The position numbers were made by a program, and so were the translations under genes. Below the pieces are notes generated by a model. That model ran no database searches. It saw only the letters and a program-made list of their open reading frames with translations, and had not been told where the DNA came from. Shown in pieces: positions 38,178 to 48,796 of a stretch of 64,000 nt of DNA. How positions within the stretch are numbered: position 1 is the stretch's first letter; every line of letters begins with the position of its first letter. The DNA comes from Prochlorococcus sp. AG-347-I15 (lineage in GTDB: Bacteria > Cyanobacteriota > Cyanobacteriia > PCC-6307 > Cyanobiaceae): the NCBI GenBank assembly GCA_003281585.1, contig QCBN01000004.1, forward strand, positions 62,001 through 126,000, given 5' to 3'.

Positions 38178-40487
38178 ATGTCCGAGGCAGCTGCAAATTC
38201 AAAAGAAAAAAACGAAATTGAAGTTTCCAAAACTATTTTGCCTGAAAATAAAAAATATGAAAGTGAATCTTTGAATTATCAAATAAACATTCCCGATTGG
38301 CTTCTTAAAGATATTCATAATTTTGAAAAATCAAATAAAGAAAATGATGAGAATCAAAACCTTATAGTAAAGGCTTTTAAACTTGCTTATAAAGCTCATG
38401 ATGGACAATTCCGTGCGAGCGGCGAGCCATACATTATACACCCGGTTGCTGTAGCAAATCTCCTTAAAGAAATAGGTGCAGGTTCATCTGTTATTGCTGC
38501 AGGCCTTTTACATGATGTAGTTGAAGATACTGGCATTGATTTATCTGAAATAGAAACAAATTTTGGATTAGAAGTAAAAATACTTGTTGAGGGTGTAACA
38601 AAATTAGGCGGCATTCACTTTAACAACAGGACTGAAGCACAAGCTGAAAATCTTAGGAAAATGTTTTTGGCTATGGCCAGCGATATCAGAGTTGTCTTAG
38701 TTAAACTTGCAGATCGACTTCATAACATGAGAACAATTGAATGGCTAAATGATGAGAAAAAACTAAGAATAGCGAGAGAAACAAGAGAGATTTATGCACC
38801 ATTAGCTAATCGACTAGGAATAAACAGATTTAAATGGGAATTAGAAGATTTAGCTTTTAAATTCCTAGAGCCTAAAGAATATCTAGATCTTAAAGATCAA
38901 ATCGCCGTTAAAAGAAGTGATAGAGAAAAAAGATTAAAAGTAACTTTGAATCTTATGAAGGAAAACTTGAATTCAGCGGGTTTGAAAAATTTTGAAATAA
39001 CAGGAAGGCCAAAACATCTTTATGGCATCTGGAGCAAAATGGAAAGACAACAAAAGCATTTTCACGAGATTTATGATGTTGCTGCCCTAAGAATTATCGT
39101 GGATAATTCAGATAGTTGTTATAGAGCTTTAGCAGTTGTTCATGATACTTTCAAACCAATTCCAGGTAGATTTAAAGACTATATAGGATTACCAAAACCC
39201 AATGGATATCAGTCCTTACACACTTCTGTGATTGGAAGACATCGACCTATTGAAGTTCAAATTAGAACTACTTCGATGCATCAAATTGCTGAATATGGTA
39301 TTGCCGCTCATTGGCAATATAAAGAGGGTGGTTCTCCTGCTAAAAGTAATGCCGAGAGATTTAATTGGCTAAGACAATTAGTAGAATGGCAACAAGAAGG
39401 TAATGAAAGGGATCATAATGATTATTTAGCTTCAATTAAAGAAGATTTATTTGATGAAGAAGTATTTGTAATCACTCCAAAAGGAGATGTTGTTGGTTTA
39501 AGGAAAGGATCTACCGCGATAGATTTCGCCTACAGAATCCATTCTGAAGTTGGAAATCACTGTAATGGAATAAGAATTAATGAAAAGCTTTCTCCATTAT
39601 CTACAGCACTTCAAAATGGTGACTTCATAGAAATTTTGACAAGTAATAATGCTACTCCAAGCTTGGATTGGCTGAACTTTGTAGTTACGCCAACTGCTAA
39701 AAATAGAATTCGCCAATGGTATAAGAAAAGCCATCGTGATGAAACGATTAAAAGAGGTAGAGATTTACTTGAAAAAGAAGTAGGTAGAAACGGTTTTGAA
39801 GCATTACTTTCTAGTGAAGCCATGAAAAAAGTTGCAAATCGATGCAATTTAAAAACTACTGAAGACCTTCTTGCATCTCTTGGTTTTGGTGGTTTAACTT
39901 TGCATCAAGTATTAAACAGACTAAGAGAAGAAATAAAATTACAGACAGAAGAGGTAAAAAATGATTCTGACTCTGAAATAGCAAAATCTCTTAAAAATAA
40001 TAATAATTTATCCACTAATCAATCTAATACAGCAGCTAAATCACCAATTTCCGGGATAGAAGGTCTTGACTACAGAATAGGTAAATGCTGTTCCCCACTC
40101 CCAGGCGAGGATATTATCGGAACTGTGTCGCTTGGCAACCATGGGATAACTATACATAGGGAAGATTGTGAAAATGTAATACCAATTCCAATAGAGAGAA
40201 GATTACCTGTCGGTTGGAATCAAGATAATAAAACTGGCGATAATAAGTTTCCAATTCAGCTACGAATAGAAGTAATTGATCGAGTTGGAGTTCTTAAAGA
40301 TATTCTTATGCGGTTATCTGATAAAGGTATAAATGTTAGTGATGCCAATGTTAAAACTGCTTATGGTAAACCAGCTATTATAAATCTTTGTGTAGGTCTT
40401 GAAAGTTATAATCAACTTCACAAAACAATTGAACAAATTAAATCAATGGCAGATGTTTTAGATATTGCCAGAGTTGGACAAAGTTAA
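38178..40487 (+). CDS. spoT: RelA/SpoT-type (p)ppGpp synthetase/hydrolase
   Basis: This is the bifunctional stringent-response enzyme. The 769-residue protein has an N-terminal HD hydrolase domain with LLHDVVEDT, a synthetase domain with GRFKDYIGLPKPNGYQSLHT, a TGS domain (FVITPKGDVVGLRKGSTAIDFAY), and a C-terminal ACT domain. Intact HD residues suggest active hydrolysis as well as synthesis. About 60 poorly conserved residues precede the HD domain. It stands divergent from the ABC gene. Confidence 0.95.
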   Translation: MSEAAANSKEKNEIEVSKTILPENKKYESESLNYQINIPDWLLKDIHNFEKSNKENDENQNLIVKAFKLAYKAHDGQFRASGEPYIIHPVAVANLLKEIGAGSSVIAAGLLHDVVEDTGIDLSEIETNFGLEVKILVEGVTKLGGIHFNNRTEAQAENLRKMFLAMASDIRVVLVKLADRLHNMRTIEWLNDEKKLRIARETREIYAPLANRLGINRFKWELEDLAFKFLEPKEYLDLKDQIAVKRSDREKRLKVTLNLMKENLNSAGLKNFEITGRPKHLYGIWSKMERQQKHFHEIYDVAALRIIVDNSDSCYRALAVVHDTFKPIPGRFKDYIGLPKPNGYQSLHTSVIGRHRPIEVQIRTTSMHQIAEYGIAAHWQYKEGGSPAKSNAERFNWLRQLVEWQQEGNERDHNDYLASIKEDLFDEEVFVITPKGDVVGLRKGSTAIDFAYRIHSEVGNHCNGIRINEKLSPLSTALQNGDFIEILTSNNATPSLDWLNFVVTPTAKNRIRQWYKKSHRDETIKRGRDLLEKEVGRNGFEALLSSEAMKKVANRCNLKTTEDLLASLGFGGLTLHQVLNRLREEIKLQTEEVKNDSDSEIAKSLKNNNNLSTNQSNTAAKSPISGIEGLDYRIGKCCSPLPGEDIIGTVSLGNHGITIHREDCENVIPIPIERRLPVGWNQDNKTGDNKFPIQLRIEVIDRVGVLKDILMRLSDKGINVSDANVKTAYGKPAIINLCVGLESYNQLHKTIEQIKSMADVLDIARVGQS

Positions 40488-40505
40488 TTTTAAAATCAGA
40501 TTAAT

Positions 40506-40949
40506 CTATTTTTTACTTTTTATCTTGTAGATAAAGAAAACAATACTGCCGCAAATCAAAGCTAATAAAATACCTACACAAGATGAACCTAAGAGTAATT
40601 TTAAGGAAAAAATTCTACCTTGTTTCCATAAGTCATCAATAACTAAACTTTTTTCAAGAATTTTATTAGAAGGATTATTTAAAAAAATCGAACCAACTTT
40701 ATAGTTAAAATAATAAAGTGGAATATAAGTAAAAGGGTTGCTGATCCAGGTACCAATTGCAGCTAGAAGAATATTCCCCTTAGCTATTTTCGCAAAAAAT
40801 ACTCCCATTAAAGTCTGAAAACCAAAAAATGGAAAGCAACCACTAAATACCCCTATAGCTAAACCTTTAGCATTAAAGAAAGGACTTCCATTCTGACTCC
40901 TAAATAATGATAGAATTTTCTTATAGGTAATATATCTTTTAAATCTCAT
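40506..40949 (-). CDS. DUF2062-like small membrane protein
   Basis: The 147-residue protein has a basic N-terminus, two or three membrane segments (about 30-55, 65-80 and 115-140) and the pattern GLAIGVFSGCFPFFGFQTLMG followed by WISNPFTYIPLYYFNYKVG, typical of the DUF2062 family. Members are found in many bacteria, but no function is established to my knowledge. It is convergent with spoT and divergent from mnmE. Confidence 0.78.
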   Translation of the reverse strand: MRFKRYITYKKILSLFRSQNGSPFFNAKGLAIGVFSGCFPFFGFQTLMGVFFAKIAKGNILLAAIGTWISNPFTYIPLYYFNYKVGSIFLNNPSNKILEKSLVIDDLWKQGRIFSLKLLLGSSCVGILLALICGSIVFFIYKIKSKK

Positions 40950-41015
40950 TCAGAAAGAAAATTTCAAAATTAAATTCTTGATAATCTTACTTAATTATCC
41001 ATAACAAAGCGAGAG

Positions 41016-42398
41016 ATGGATTCAATAGTTACTACTGAAGATACGATAGCCGCAATTGCTTCAGCTATAAGTATTGGGAAGGGAGGAGTTGCGATAATAA
41101 GAGTATCAGGGAAAGACGCAATAAATTCTTGCAAAAAGATTGTTCAAACTAAATCTAAATATGCATGGAAATCACATAGAGTTTTTCGTGGTTTTATTCA
41201 GGAAAATAAACAAAATAAATTTATAGATGAGGTTTTAATTTTAGTGATGAAATCCCCAAATAGCTTTACAGGAGAGGATGTAGTTGAACTTCATTGCCAT
41301 GGCGGAATTATCATAGTAAATAAAGTTTTAAAGATATTATTATCTAGTAATTCTAGAGTTAGACTTGCAAACCCAGGAGAATTTAGTCAAAGAGCTTTTC
41401 TTAATGGGAAAATAGACCTTACTCAAGCCGAGTCGATTAATCAATTAATTAATGCAAGCAATACCAGATCAGCCGAGTTAGCCTTTAGCGGGGTTCAAGG
41501 AGAAATAAAGAAAAAAATTGATGATATTAAAAATGACCTTATAGATCAACTTTGCGAAATAGAAGCGAGAGTTGATTTTGAAGAAGACTTCACAGATTTT
41601 GATTACACCAAATATCTAAAAAACATTAAAAAAGTCAAAGAAAAAATAGAATTACTAATAGAAAATGCAAAAAGAAATTCATATATTCACAATGGAATAT
41701 CCATTGCGCTTATAGGTAAAACAAATGTTGGCAAAAGCTCTTTATTAAATTTGCTTGCAAAAAAAGAGAAAGCAATCGTAACTAATATTCCTGGAACAAC
41801 TAGAGATGTTATTGAAGTTAATTTAACTATTAATGATATTCCAATGAAAATAATTGATACTGCTGGCATAAGAGAAACTCATGAACAAATTGAAAGTATT
41901 GGAATTAAAAAAAGTTTTGGGAAAATAAAAGAGTCAGATTTTATAATTTATATTTATAGTCTTGAAGAAGGATTTAATGAAGAAGACAAAAAAATAATAC
42001 AAGAAATTCCCAAAGAAAAATTAATTACTATTTTGGGCAATAAAAAAGATTTAATTGATTGCAAAAATATTAATTCAAATGAGTTAAAAAACACAATTCT
42101 TATGAGTATTAAGAATAATCATGGTGAAAGATTATTAATAGACACAATTATAAAAAAATGCGGATTAAAACAAGTAGAAAATATCAATATATTCTTAAAC
42201 GAAAGACATCTAACAAATTTGTCTGCTTGCTTATCTAATTTAAATGATACTGATGAAATAATTGAAAATAAATTGCCATTTGATTTGTTATCAATTGAGC
42301 TGAGAGATGGAATTCAAAACTTATCTAAAATAACTGGTCAAGAATTAACAGAGGAACTTCTAGATAATATTTTTTCTAAGTTTTGTATTGGTAAATAA
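41016..42398 (+). CDS. mnmE: tRNA modification GTPase MnmE (TrmE)
   Basis: MnmE with MnmG adds the 5-carboxymethylaminomethyl group to wobble uridines of certain tRNAs. The 460-residue protein has the folate-binding N-terminal domain ([21 protein letters not shown]), a helical domain interrupted by a G domain with [13 protein letters not shown] and NKKD, and the C-terminal FCIGK end with the essential cysteine. Length is standard. Confidence 0.97.
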   Translation: MDSIVTTEDTIAAIASAISIGKGGVAIIRVSGKDAINSCKKIVQTKSKYAWKSHRVFRGFIQENKQNKFIDEVLILVMKSPNSFTGEDVVELHCHGGIIIVNKVLKILLSSNSRVRLANPGEFSQRAFLNGKIDLTQAESINQLINASNTRSAELAFSGVQGEIKKKIDDIKNDLIDQLCEIEARVDFEEDFTDFDYTKYLKNIKKVKEKIELLIENAKRNSYIHNGISIALIGKTNVGKSSLLNLLAKKEKAIVTNIPGTTRDVIEVNLTINDIPMKIIDTAGIRETHEQIESIGIKKSFGKIKESDFIIYIYSLEEGFNEEDKKIIQEIPKEKLITILGNKKDLIDCKNINSNELKNTILMSIKNNHGERLLIDTIIKKCGLKQVENINIFLNERHLTNLSACLSNLNDTDEIIENKLPFDLLSIELRDGIQNLSKITGQELTEELLDNIFSKFCIGK

Positions 42399-42480
42399 AT
42401 TTGAGTTAAATTACATAGTGATATATAGTTGATTCTCTAACTTCAGTTTAATTTTTATTAATTAATTATTTCTTAGTTTA

Positions 42481-43347
42481 GTGGATTTAAATACTCCAAT
42501 AATAAGTAAAATCATTGATAATTGGATCGATGAAGATATAGGTAGGGGAGATCTTACAAGTTCCTCTATTACAGAAGAGAATGGTAATGCATATTGGATT
42601 GCAAAAGAAGAGGGTATATTCTGCGGGGTTGAAATTATAAAAGAAATTTTTAGAAAAATTGATTTAAAAATCAGTCCAAAATTTAATATCTCTGATGGAG
42701 ATCAATTTGTTAAAGATCAAAAACTCTTAGAAATATATGGGCCTTCAAAAAGTTTGCTAGCTAGTGAAAGAATAAGCTTAAATATAGCAATGCATTTATC
42801 TGGAATATCAACATACACAAAAAATCTTGTAAATAAGTTAGAAGGTACAAATATAAAATTAGCAGATACTAGGAAAACTACTCCTGGCTTAAGAGTATTT
42901 GAAAAATATGCATTCAAATGCGGAGGTGGAGTCAATCATAGAATGGGATTATACGATGCAGCTATGATAAAAGAAAATCACATTGCATGGACAGATAATC
43001 TTAATAATGCAGTAAAAAAAATTCGACTAAATTCGCCTTTTACAACTCATATCATAATTGAAGCTGAGAATATCGAACAGGCAAAAGAAGCAGTATTAGC
43101 AGGAGCAGATAGTGTCTTATTGGATGAACTTAGCCCTGAAATAATCAAAAAAAACGTTCAAGAATTAAGATATTTATCAATGAATAGCTTAAAAAAAGAA
43201 GTAAATAAAAATTTGATAATAGAAGTTTCTGGAATTAACCCTGAAGAAATTAGTAAATATCTAATAAAAGGTATTGATTTGATTTCAACAAGTTCTTCAA
43301 TCACCAAAAGTAATTGGATTGATTTGAGTATGCGTTATATTAATTAA
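42481..43347 (+). CDS. nadC: Quinolinate phosphoribosyltransferase
   Basis: This enzyme makes nicotinate mononucleotide from quinolinate and PRPP in NAD synthesis. The 288-residue protein shows EDIGRGDLTSS near the N-terminus, the DTRKTTPGLR signature, and GGGVNHRMGLYDA. It starts with GTG at 42481. It is the second gene in the mnmE-nadC-argS-hisC run, with an 82-base AT-rich gap after mnmE. Confidence 0.96.
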   Translation: MDLNTPIISKIIDNWIDEDIGRGDLTSSSITEENGNAYWIAKEEGIFCGVEIIKEIFRKIDLKISPKFNISDGDQFVKDQKLLEIYGPSKSLLASERISLNIAMHLSGISTYTKNLVNKLEGTNIKLADTRKTTPGLRVFEKYAFKCGGGVNHRMGLYDAAMIKENHIAWTDNLNNAVKKIRLNSPFTTHIIIEAENIEQAKEAVLAGADSVLLDELSPEIIKKNVQELRYLSMNSLKKEVNKNLIIEVSGINPEEISKYLIKGIDLISTSSSITKSNWIDLSMRYIN

Positions 43348-43374
43348 TTATATAGATAAATAATTGAATAATTA

Positions 43375-45189
43375 ATGCTAATCATTTTTAAAGAATTAAC
43401 AAAACAATTTGAACAATCTCTTTTAGATAGTCTTGAAAAAAATGATAAAAAAGGAGAATTCGAAATTCTTCGAAAAAATTTAATTACACAATCATCAAAA
43501 GAAGAATTTGGTGATTATCAATGTAATGTTTGTTTAAGTTTATCTAAAATATATAAAAAGAACCCAAGAGATATTTCTAATGATTTTATAAACCTTTTAA
43601 ATAAAAATATAAGCATATCAAAATTATGTAAGAGTCTAGAAATAGCTGGACCTGGATTTATAAATATAAAATTAAAAGATGAGGTTCTAATAAATGAAAT
43701 TAAGTCAAATATTCAATGCAATAGGGCTGGCATACCTCTAATTAGAAAAGATTTAGATAGTGGTTTGTCCAATAAAGTTATTGTAGATTTTTCTAGCCCT
43801 AATATTGCTAAAGAAATGCATGTAGGGCATTTAAGATCAACAATAATAGGTGACTCAATATCTAGAATTTTCGAGTTAAGAGGTTATGAAGTATTAAGAC
43901 TCAATCATGTTGGTGATTGGGGAACACAATTTGGCATGCTTATTACTCAGCTCAAAGATTTATATTCAAATGATTTAGAAGAAATAGTAAAGATCAAAAT
44001 AAGTGATTTAGTTGAATTTTATAAAGAATCAAAAAAAAGATTTGATAACGAATCTGAATTCCAAAAAAGATCTAGAGAGGAAGTAGTTAATTTACAAAGT
44101 GGAGATATTAAATCGATTAAAGCTTGGAAATTATTATGTGATCAATCAAGGAAAGAATTTGATGAAATCTATAAAAATTTAAAAATAAAAATAGAAGAAA
44201 GAGGTGAATCTTTTTATAATCCCTTCTTAAAATCAGTTATTGATGATTTGAATTTAGAAAAAATATTAGTAGAAGATCAAGGAGCAAAATGTGTATTTTT
44301 AGATGGGATGACTAATAAAGAAGGCAAACCTTTACCGCTAATTATTCAAAAAAAAGATGGGGGTTTTAATTATGCCACTACAGATCTTGCTGCTATAAGA
44401 TACAGATTCAATAAACCTCCTAATGGCGATGATGCTTCAAGAATTATTTATGTAACTGATCATGGGCAAGCAAATCATTTTGCTGGAGTTTTTCAAGTTG
44501 CAAAAAAAGCAAAATGGATCCCAGAAAATTGTCAAGTAGACCATGTCCCTTTTGGGTTAGTTCAAGGAATTGATGGCAAAAAACTAAAGACAAGAGAAGG
44601 TGAAACAATACGCTTAAAAGATTTATTAAATGAAGCAGTTAGAAGAGCAAAAGAAGATTTATTGAAAAGATTAGAAGATGAAGATCGTTATGAGACCGAA
44701 GAGTTTATAGCAAATACTTCAAGAATTATTGGATTAGGTGCTGTTAAGTATGCAGATTTAAGTCAAAATAGGATTACCAATTATCAATTTAGTTTTGATA
44801 AAATGCTTTCCCTAAATGGTAATACTGCTCCTTATTTGTTATATACACTTGTAAGAATTTTAGGAATTAAAAGAAAAAATAATTTTGTTTATGACTCTAA
44901 AGATTTTCAGTACGTAAATTATGAACATAAATCTGAGTGGAAACTTATCAGAAAATTACTTAAGTTCGATGAAGTCATAATTTCTATTGAAAAAGACTTA
45001 ATGCCAAATAGATTATGCAATTATCTGTTCGAGCTATGTCAGACTTTTAATAGATTCTATGATCAAGTTCCAATCCTCAAAGAAGAAAAAAATATAAAAA
45101 TTTCTAGGCTTAATTTATGTGACCTAACTGCAAAAACACTAAAATTAAGCTTAGAGCTTTTAGGAATTGAAACTTTAGAAAGAATGTAA
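43375..45189 (+). CDS. argS: Arginyl-tRNA synthetase
   Basis: This is a class I synthetase charging tRNA-Arg. The 604-residue protein has an N-terminal domain of the Add1 type, a HIGH motif variant in [14 protein letters not shown], and a C-terminal DALR anticodon-binding domain ([10 protein letters not shown]). The KMSKS motif is replaced by KKLKTREGE, as is common in ArgRS. Its stop overlaps the hisC start by one base. Confidence 0.97.
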   Translation: MLIIFKELTKQFEQSLLDSLEKNDKKGEFEILRKNLITQSSKEEFGDYQCNVCLSLSKIYKKNPRDISNDFINLLNKNISISKLCKSLEIAGPGFINIKLKDEVLINEIKSNIQCNRAGIPLIRKDLDSGLSNKVIVDFSSPNIAKEMHVGHLRSTIIGDSISRIFELRGYEVLRLNHVGDWGTQFGMLITQLKDLYSNDLEEIVKIKISDLVEFYKESKKRFDNESEFQKRSREEVVNLQSGDIKSIKAWKLLCDQSRKEFDEIYKNLKIKIEERGESFYNPFLKSVIDDLNLEKILVEDQGAKCVFLDGMTNKEGKPLPLIIQKKDGGFNYATTDLAAIRYRFNKPPNGDDASRIIYVTDHGQANHFAGVFQVAKKAKWIPENCQVDHVPFGLVQGIDGKKLKTREGETIRLKDLLNEAVRRAKEDLLKRLEDEDRYETEEFIANTSRIIGLGAVKYADLSQNRITNYQFSFDKMLSLNGNTAPYLLYTLVRILGIKRKNNFVYDSKDFQYVNYEHKSEWKLIRKLLKFDEVIISIEKDLMPNRLCNYLFELCQTFNRFYDQVPILKEEKNIKISRLNLCDLTAKTLKLSLELLGIETLERM

Positions 45190-46298
45190 TGAATGATTTC
45201 GATCCATTAAATAATCTTTTCCCAAAACCAAGAGAAGAAATAATAAATATGCAGTATTACTCTGCACCTTTAGAAAATAGAAGAAATTTACTCCGCTTAG
45301 ACTTTAATGAAAATACTTTAGGTCCAAGTCCTAAGGTTCTAGAGGCATTACAAGCGATAAAATTAGATGAGATTTCAATTTATCCAGAATATAATTTTTT
45401 AAAAAAATTTTTATGTGATAAATATCTTGATTCAAGAAAATTTGGTAATGATGAAATCGGAATTTTCAATGGAGCAGATGCAGCAATAAATGCAATTTTC
45501 AATTGCTTTGGAGAAAAAGATAAAATATTTCTAACAACAAATCCGACTTTTGGTTACTATTCTCCTTGTGCAGAAATCCGAGGAATGAAAAAAATAAGTT
45601 GTTCTTACATTGGAGAAAATTTTCTATTCCCCATCGAAGAATTTAGGGAAAAAATAATAAAGCATAATCCAAAGTTAATATTTATTTGCAATCCAAATAA
45701 TCCAACAGGAACTGTTCTAAACTCTCATGAAATAATTAATTTAGCCAATATCAATAAAGATTCATTAATAGTTGTTGATGAACTATATGAAAAATTTAAT
45801 GGAGATAGTCTTCTTGAATCGATAGATTTTGAAAAGAATAAAAATATACTAATAATCCAATCTCTTTCAAAAACTGCAGGTCTAGCTGGTTTAAGAATAG
45901 GTTTTACTTTTGGCAATAAAAATTTAATTCAGTACATTAATAAAGTTACAGGACCATATGATGTAAATAGCTTTGCTATAACAGCTGCATTAGCAGCACT
46001 TAAAGACAAATCATATATTGATAATTATGTTTTAGAAGTAAAAAAGGCGAGGGAATGGATTTTAAATAAATTTAAATCAATAAAGATTAGAAGCCACTTT
46101 AGTGGAGGTAATTATTTCTTAATTTGGCCAAAAAAAGATCCTAAAATTTTAATAGAACAGATGAGAGAAAAAGGTATTCTCATAAGAAGTATGGAAAACA
46201 AAAAAGATATTGGTAAATCAATAAGGGTTAGTATTGGAACTAAAGAACAAATGATTTTTTTCTGGGACAATTACAAGGTTTTAGATTTAATAAATTAA
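45189..46298 (+). CDS. hisC: Histidinol-phosphate aminotransferase
   Basis: This class II aminotransferase turns imidazole-acetol phosphate to histidinol phosphate. The 369-residue protein shows LRLDFNENTLGPSP at the N-terminus, CNPNNPTGT, VVDELYEKF, and the PLP-lysine segment SLSKTAGLAGLRIGF. It is coupled to argS by TAATG. The CobC-like gene at 30326 is a related paralogue; this one fits HisC better by its N-terminus, though substrate range may be wider. Confidence 0.85.
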   Translation: MNDFDPLNNLFPKPREEIINMQYYSAPLENRRNLLRLDFNENTLGPSPKVLEALQAIKLDEISIYPEYNFLKKFLCDKYLDSRKFGNDEIGIFNGADAAINAIFNCFGEKDKIFLTTNPTFGYYSPCAEIRGMKKISCSYIGENFLFPIEEFREKIIKHNPKLIFICNPNNPTGTVLNSHEIINLANINKDSLIVVDELYEKFNGDSLLESIDFEKNKNILIIQSLSKTAGLAGLRIGFTFGNKNLIQYINKVTGPYDVNSFAITAALAALKDKSYIDNYVLEVKKAREWILNKFKSIKIRSHFSGGNYFLIWPKKDPKILIEQMREKGILIRSMENKKDIGKSIRVSIGTKEQMIFFWDNYKVLDLIN

Positions 46299-47020
46299 TT
46301 ACCAAAAATATAAATTGTATTTTGATCAATTCTTTTAGGTTTTATTTGAAAATCTTTTCCAACATATTTTACTTTAAAATTTTTCATATTTTCGATAAAC
46401 AAATCAGCATTTGAGAAATCACATTCTTTGTTAATTTTTTTGCCACGATTAAAGTGAACAGGAATAACTACATTTGGTTTTAGAAGCTTAACTATTCTTG
46501 AAGCCTCTTGCCCATCATAAGATTTTATTCCTCCTCCAATCGAAATAAATAAGATATCTGGACGAGACAAAATAATTTGACTATTGATATCAATATCACC
46601 AGCAGCGCCTCCCATATGAACAATTTTAAGATTATTCTGCTCCCAACTCCAAACAGTTGCCATACCAAATCTTCTACCATCTACTCTATCATGTGGGACG
46701 GAAATTCCATTTAATAAAATATCCTCAAATTGATAGATTCCTGGCTCCACAAACATTAATTGATTATTAGGGTTATAACCTTCATCTAGAAGCCTAGAAC
46801 TAGCCAAAATAAAATCTGCATTGATTTCTTTTGGCTCTTTTAAATTGCTTGCACAACCTATTGCTTTAAAGGGATTTATAAGAATCGATTTTTCAGCACC
46901 ATTAATTAAGAAACTACTATGTCCCAGACTTTTGATTACTAAACTCCTTGCCAATAATGAGGTAGGTAAAAAAGAGCTAAATAATATAAAAAAGAAAATG
47001 TTTTTAATTTGAGAAATCAT
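46295..47020 (-). CDS. Metallo-beta-lactamase-fold protein lacking the HxHxDH motif, exported
   Basis: The 241-residue protein has an N-terminal hydrophobic signal (residues 5-24) and then SLGHSSFLINGAEKSILINP, typical of the UPF0173-type branch of the metallo-hydrolases. Later histidines (SVPHDR, VHMGG, VIPVHF) are kept, but the region where HxHxDH should stand (about 69-83) reads ADFILASSRLLDEGY. Metal binding is probably altered or lost. It ends the prfB operon and overlaps hisC by four bases. Confidence 0.77.
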   Translation of the reverse strand: MISQIKNIFFFILFSSFLPTSLLARSLVIKSLGHSSFLINGAEKSILINPFKAIGCASNLKEPKEINADFILASSRLLDEGYNPNNQLMFVEPGIYQFEDILLNGISVPHDRVDGRRFGMATVWSWEQNNLKIVHMGGAAGDIDINSQIILSRPDILFISIGGGIKSYDGQEASRIVKLLKPNVVIPVHFNRGKKINKECDFSNADLFIENMKNFKVKYVGKDFQIKPKRIDQNTIYIFGN

Positions 47021-47039
47021 ATTATTAATTTTTTGTATT

Positions 47040-47636
47040 TTACTTTTGTTCAGCCATTTTTAGAAAATTACTAATTAATTTATGACCAAATTGTGTTAAT
47101 ACACTTTCAGGATGAAACTGTACGCCATGTAAATGCTTATATTCTTTGTGAGAGATAGCCATAATAGTTGAGTCTTCTAAAGTCGCAGTTATATCGAAAC
47201 AAGTTGGTAATGAAATTGAATCAACTATAAGACTATGATATCTAGTCGCCACAAATGGAGTCTCGATATCTTTAAACAAACCTTTTTGATTATGAAATAT
47301 TTTGGATGTCTTACCATGCATAAGTTCTTTCCCAACTATAACCTTACCTCCAAAAGCTTGGGCCAAAGCTTGATGCCCTAAACAAACTCCTAATGTAGGA
47401 ATATTTTTAGATAATTTTTTTAGTATTGGCAGACAAATTCCAGATTGATCTGGATTACCAGGACCTGGAGATAATAGGATGCCACTAGGATTTAGTTTGA
47501 TAATTTCATTTAGAGTAATTTCATCATTTCTTTTAACTATTAATTCTTTGGTTATTTGATGCTCATCAGACAGTTCTCCTAAATATTGAACAAGGTTATA
47601 TGTAAAACTATCGTAATTATCAATAACAAGAAACAT
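47040..47636 (-). CDS. trpG: Anthranilate/aminodeoxychorismate synthase glutaminase subunit
   Basis: The 198-residue class I glutamine amidotransferase starts MFLVIDNYDSFTYNLVQYLG and has the nucleophile cysteine in GVCLGHQAL and the HGVQFHPESV triad segment. It supplies ammonia to TrpE, and in many bacteria also to PabB. No synthase large subunit is next to it, so a shared role is possible. It lies in the minus-strand run with dgkA and ybeY, two bases after dgkA. Confidence 0.93.
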   Translation of the reverse strand: MFLVIDNYDSFTYNLVQYLGELSDEHQITKELIVKRNDEITLNEIIKLNPSGILLSPGPGNPDQSGICLPILKKLSKNIPTLGVCLGHQALAQAFGGKVIVGKELMHGKTSKIFHNQKGLFKDIETPFVATRYHSLIVDSISLPTCFDITATLEDSTIMAISHKEYKHLHGVQFHPESVLTQFGHKLISNFLKMAEQK

Positions 47637-47638
47637 GT

Positions 47639-48058
47639 TTATATAGATTCAAATAAAAACTTGATTTTAGGAACAAAAATATATAAAGCAATAATAACAG
47701 AATTCATAGAAGCTAATAACACTGCTCCTGCAGAAGTATCTTTTGAAATTTTAGCCAAACTACTAAATTCTTTTTTCACTACTAAATCTACTATTGATTC
47801 AATAGATGTGTTTAATATTTCTAATATTAAAACAGACATAATTGTGGCAATTAAAATTACATAATTACTTTGACTAATTTGCAGTAAAAAACCAATCATT
47901 AAACTTGTAATTGCAAAAATTAATTGAATTTTAAAATTTCTTGAAGTTTTTAATACATAACTAATTCCACTAAGAGCATACTTAAAACTTTTTAATACAT
48001 TATTAGAAGTTTTATATGATTCTATTCTATTTTTTAGAGGGTTTATTTTTTTGTCCAT
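47639..48058 (-). CDS. dgkA: Diacylglycerol/undecaprenol kinase, prokaryotic type
   Basis: The 139-residue protein has the small trimeric kinase pattern: an N-terminal amphipathic helix with ALSGISYVLKTSRNFKIQL, the catalytic region around LEILNTSIESIVDLV, and three membrane segments. It phosphorylates diacylglycerol or undecaprenol. It is embedded between ybeY and trpG with gaps of six and two bases. Confidence 0.9.
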   Translation of the reverse strand: MDKKINPLKNRIESYKTSNNVLKSFKYALSGISYVLKTSRNFKIQLIFAITSLMIGFLLQISQSNYVILIATIMSVLILEILNTSIESIVDLVVKKEFSSLAKISKDTSAGAVLLASMNSVIIALYIFVPKIKFLFESI

Positions 48059-48064
48059 AGATTT

Positions 48065-48604
48065 TTAATCTAATTTTTTAATTAAATATTCCTGAAAATT
48101 TAACATATTTTCTAAATCAAGATCATTATTATGTTCCCATCCCAAAAGATGTAAAAATCCATGACTAGCCAACCAGAGCATTTCTTTATAGATTGAATGG
48201 TTGTATTCAATAGATTGCTCAAGTGCGATCTCTAATGATATGAATATATCTCCCAACTCTATATGATCTAAATTATTTAGAGATTCATCAGAAATAATTG
48301 GAAAAGATAGAACATCAGTTGGTCCATTTTTTTGCATCCACTTCTGGTTCATAAAAGCAATTTCTTGATTAGATATTATTTGTAATCCTAATGAGAAAGA
48401 TTTTTTTTCAAAAATGAAATTTGGCAATTTATAATCGTCTTTTTTTAATATTATTTTTACCCAAGATAAAAAAACTTTCTCCCAAAAATATGATTCTAAA
48501 ATAAGCTTATTTTTAGAATCATTTAACTTATTTGAAAATTGAGAAAATTCATTACATTTAAAAACCAAATCTAAATTTATTTCAGAAATAATTTTTTCTG
48601 TCAT
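48065..48604 (-). CDS. ybeY: Endoribonuclease YbeY (rRNA maturation factor)
   Basis: YbeY is a zinc endoribonuclease used in 16S rRNA 3' processing and ribosome quality control. The 179-residue protein has TDVLSFPI and the zinc motif [11 protein letters not shown] with three histidines. The usual aspartate before the last histidine is glutamate here. The adjacent dgkA is a common neighbour of ybeY across bacteria. Confidence 0.93.
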   Translation of the reverse strand: MTEKIISEINLDLVFKCNEFSQFSNKLNDSKNKLILESYFWEKVFLSWVKIILKKDDYKLPNFIFEKKSFSLGLQIISNQEIAFMNQKWMQKNGPTDVLSFPIISDESLNNLDHIELGDIFISLEIALEQSIEYNHSIYKEMLWLASHGFLHLLGWEHNNDLDLENMLNFQEYLIKKLD

Positions 48605-48610
48605 ACATTC

Positions 48611-48793
48611 TTATAGAGGAATATTAGGCTTACCTATTGTGGCTACAAGTATTAATATCCCAATTAAAACTAGAAAGGTTATTGAAAAATGAGAAATACT
48701 TTTTGAACCCTTTCTTACCATATTTCGCATAGCAAGCTTTATAAAGCTTGGAGGAGCAACTTTTTGATCTATATTTTCGTTTTTATTTTTCAT
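48611..48793 (-). CDS. Small membrane protein, DUF3285-like
   Basis: The 60-residue product has a charged N-terminal half with PPSFIKLAMRNMVRKG and one membrane helix (about residues 35-54) ending in GKPNIPL. This fits the cyanobacterial DUF3285 family by recollection. It sits three bases after prfB and six before ybeY, so it belongs to the same transcript. No function is known to me. Confidence 0.75.
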   Translation of the reverse strand: MKNKNENIDQKVAPPSFIKLAMRNMVRKGSKSISHFSITFLVLIGILILVATIGKPNIPL

Positions 48794-48796
48794 TAG

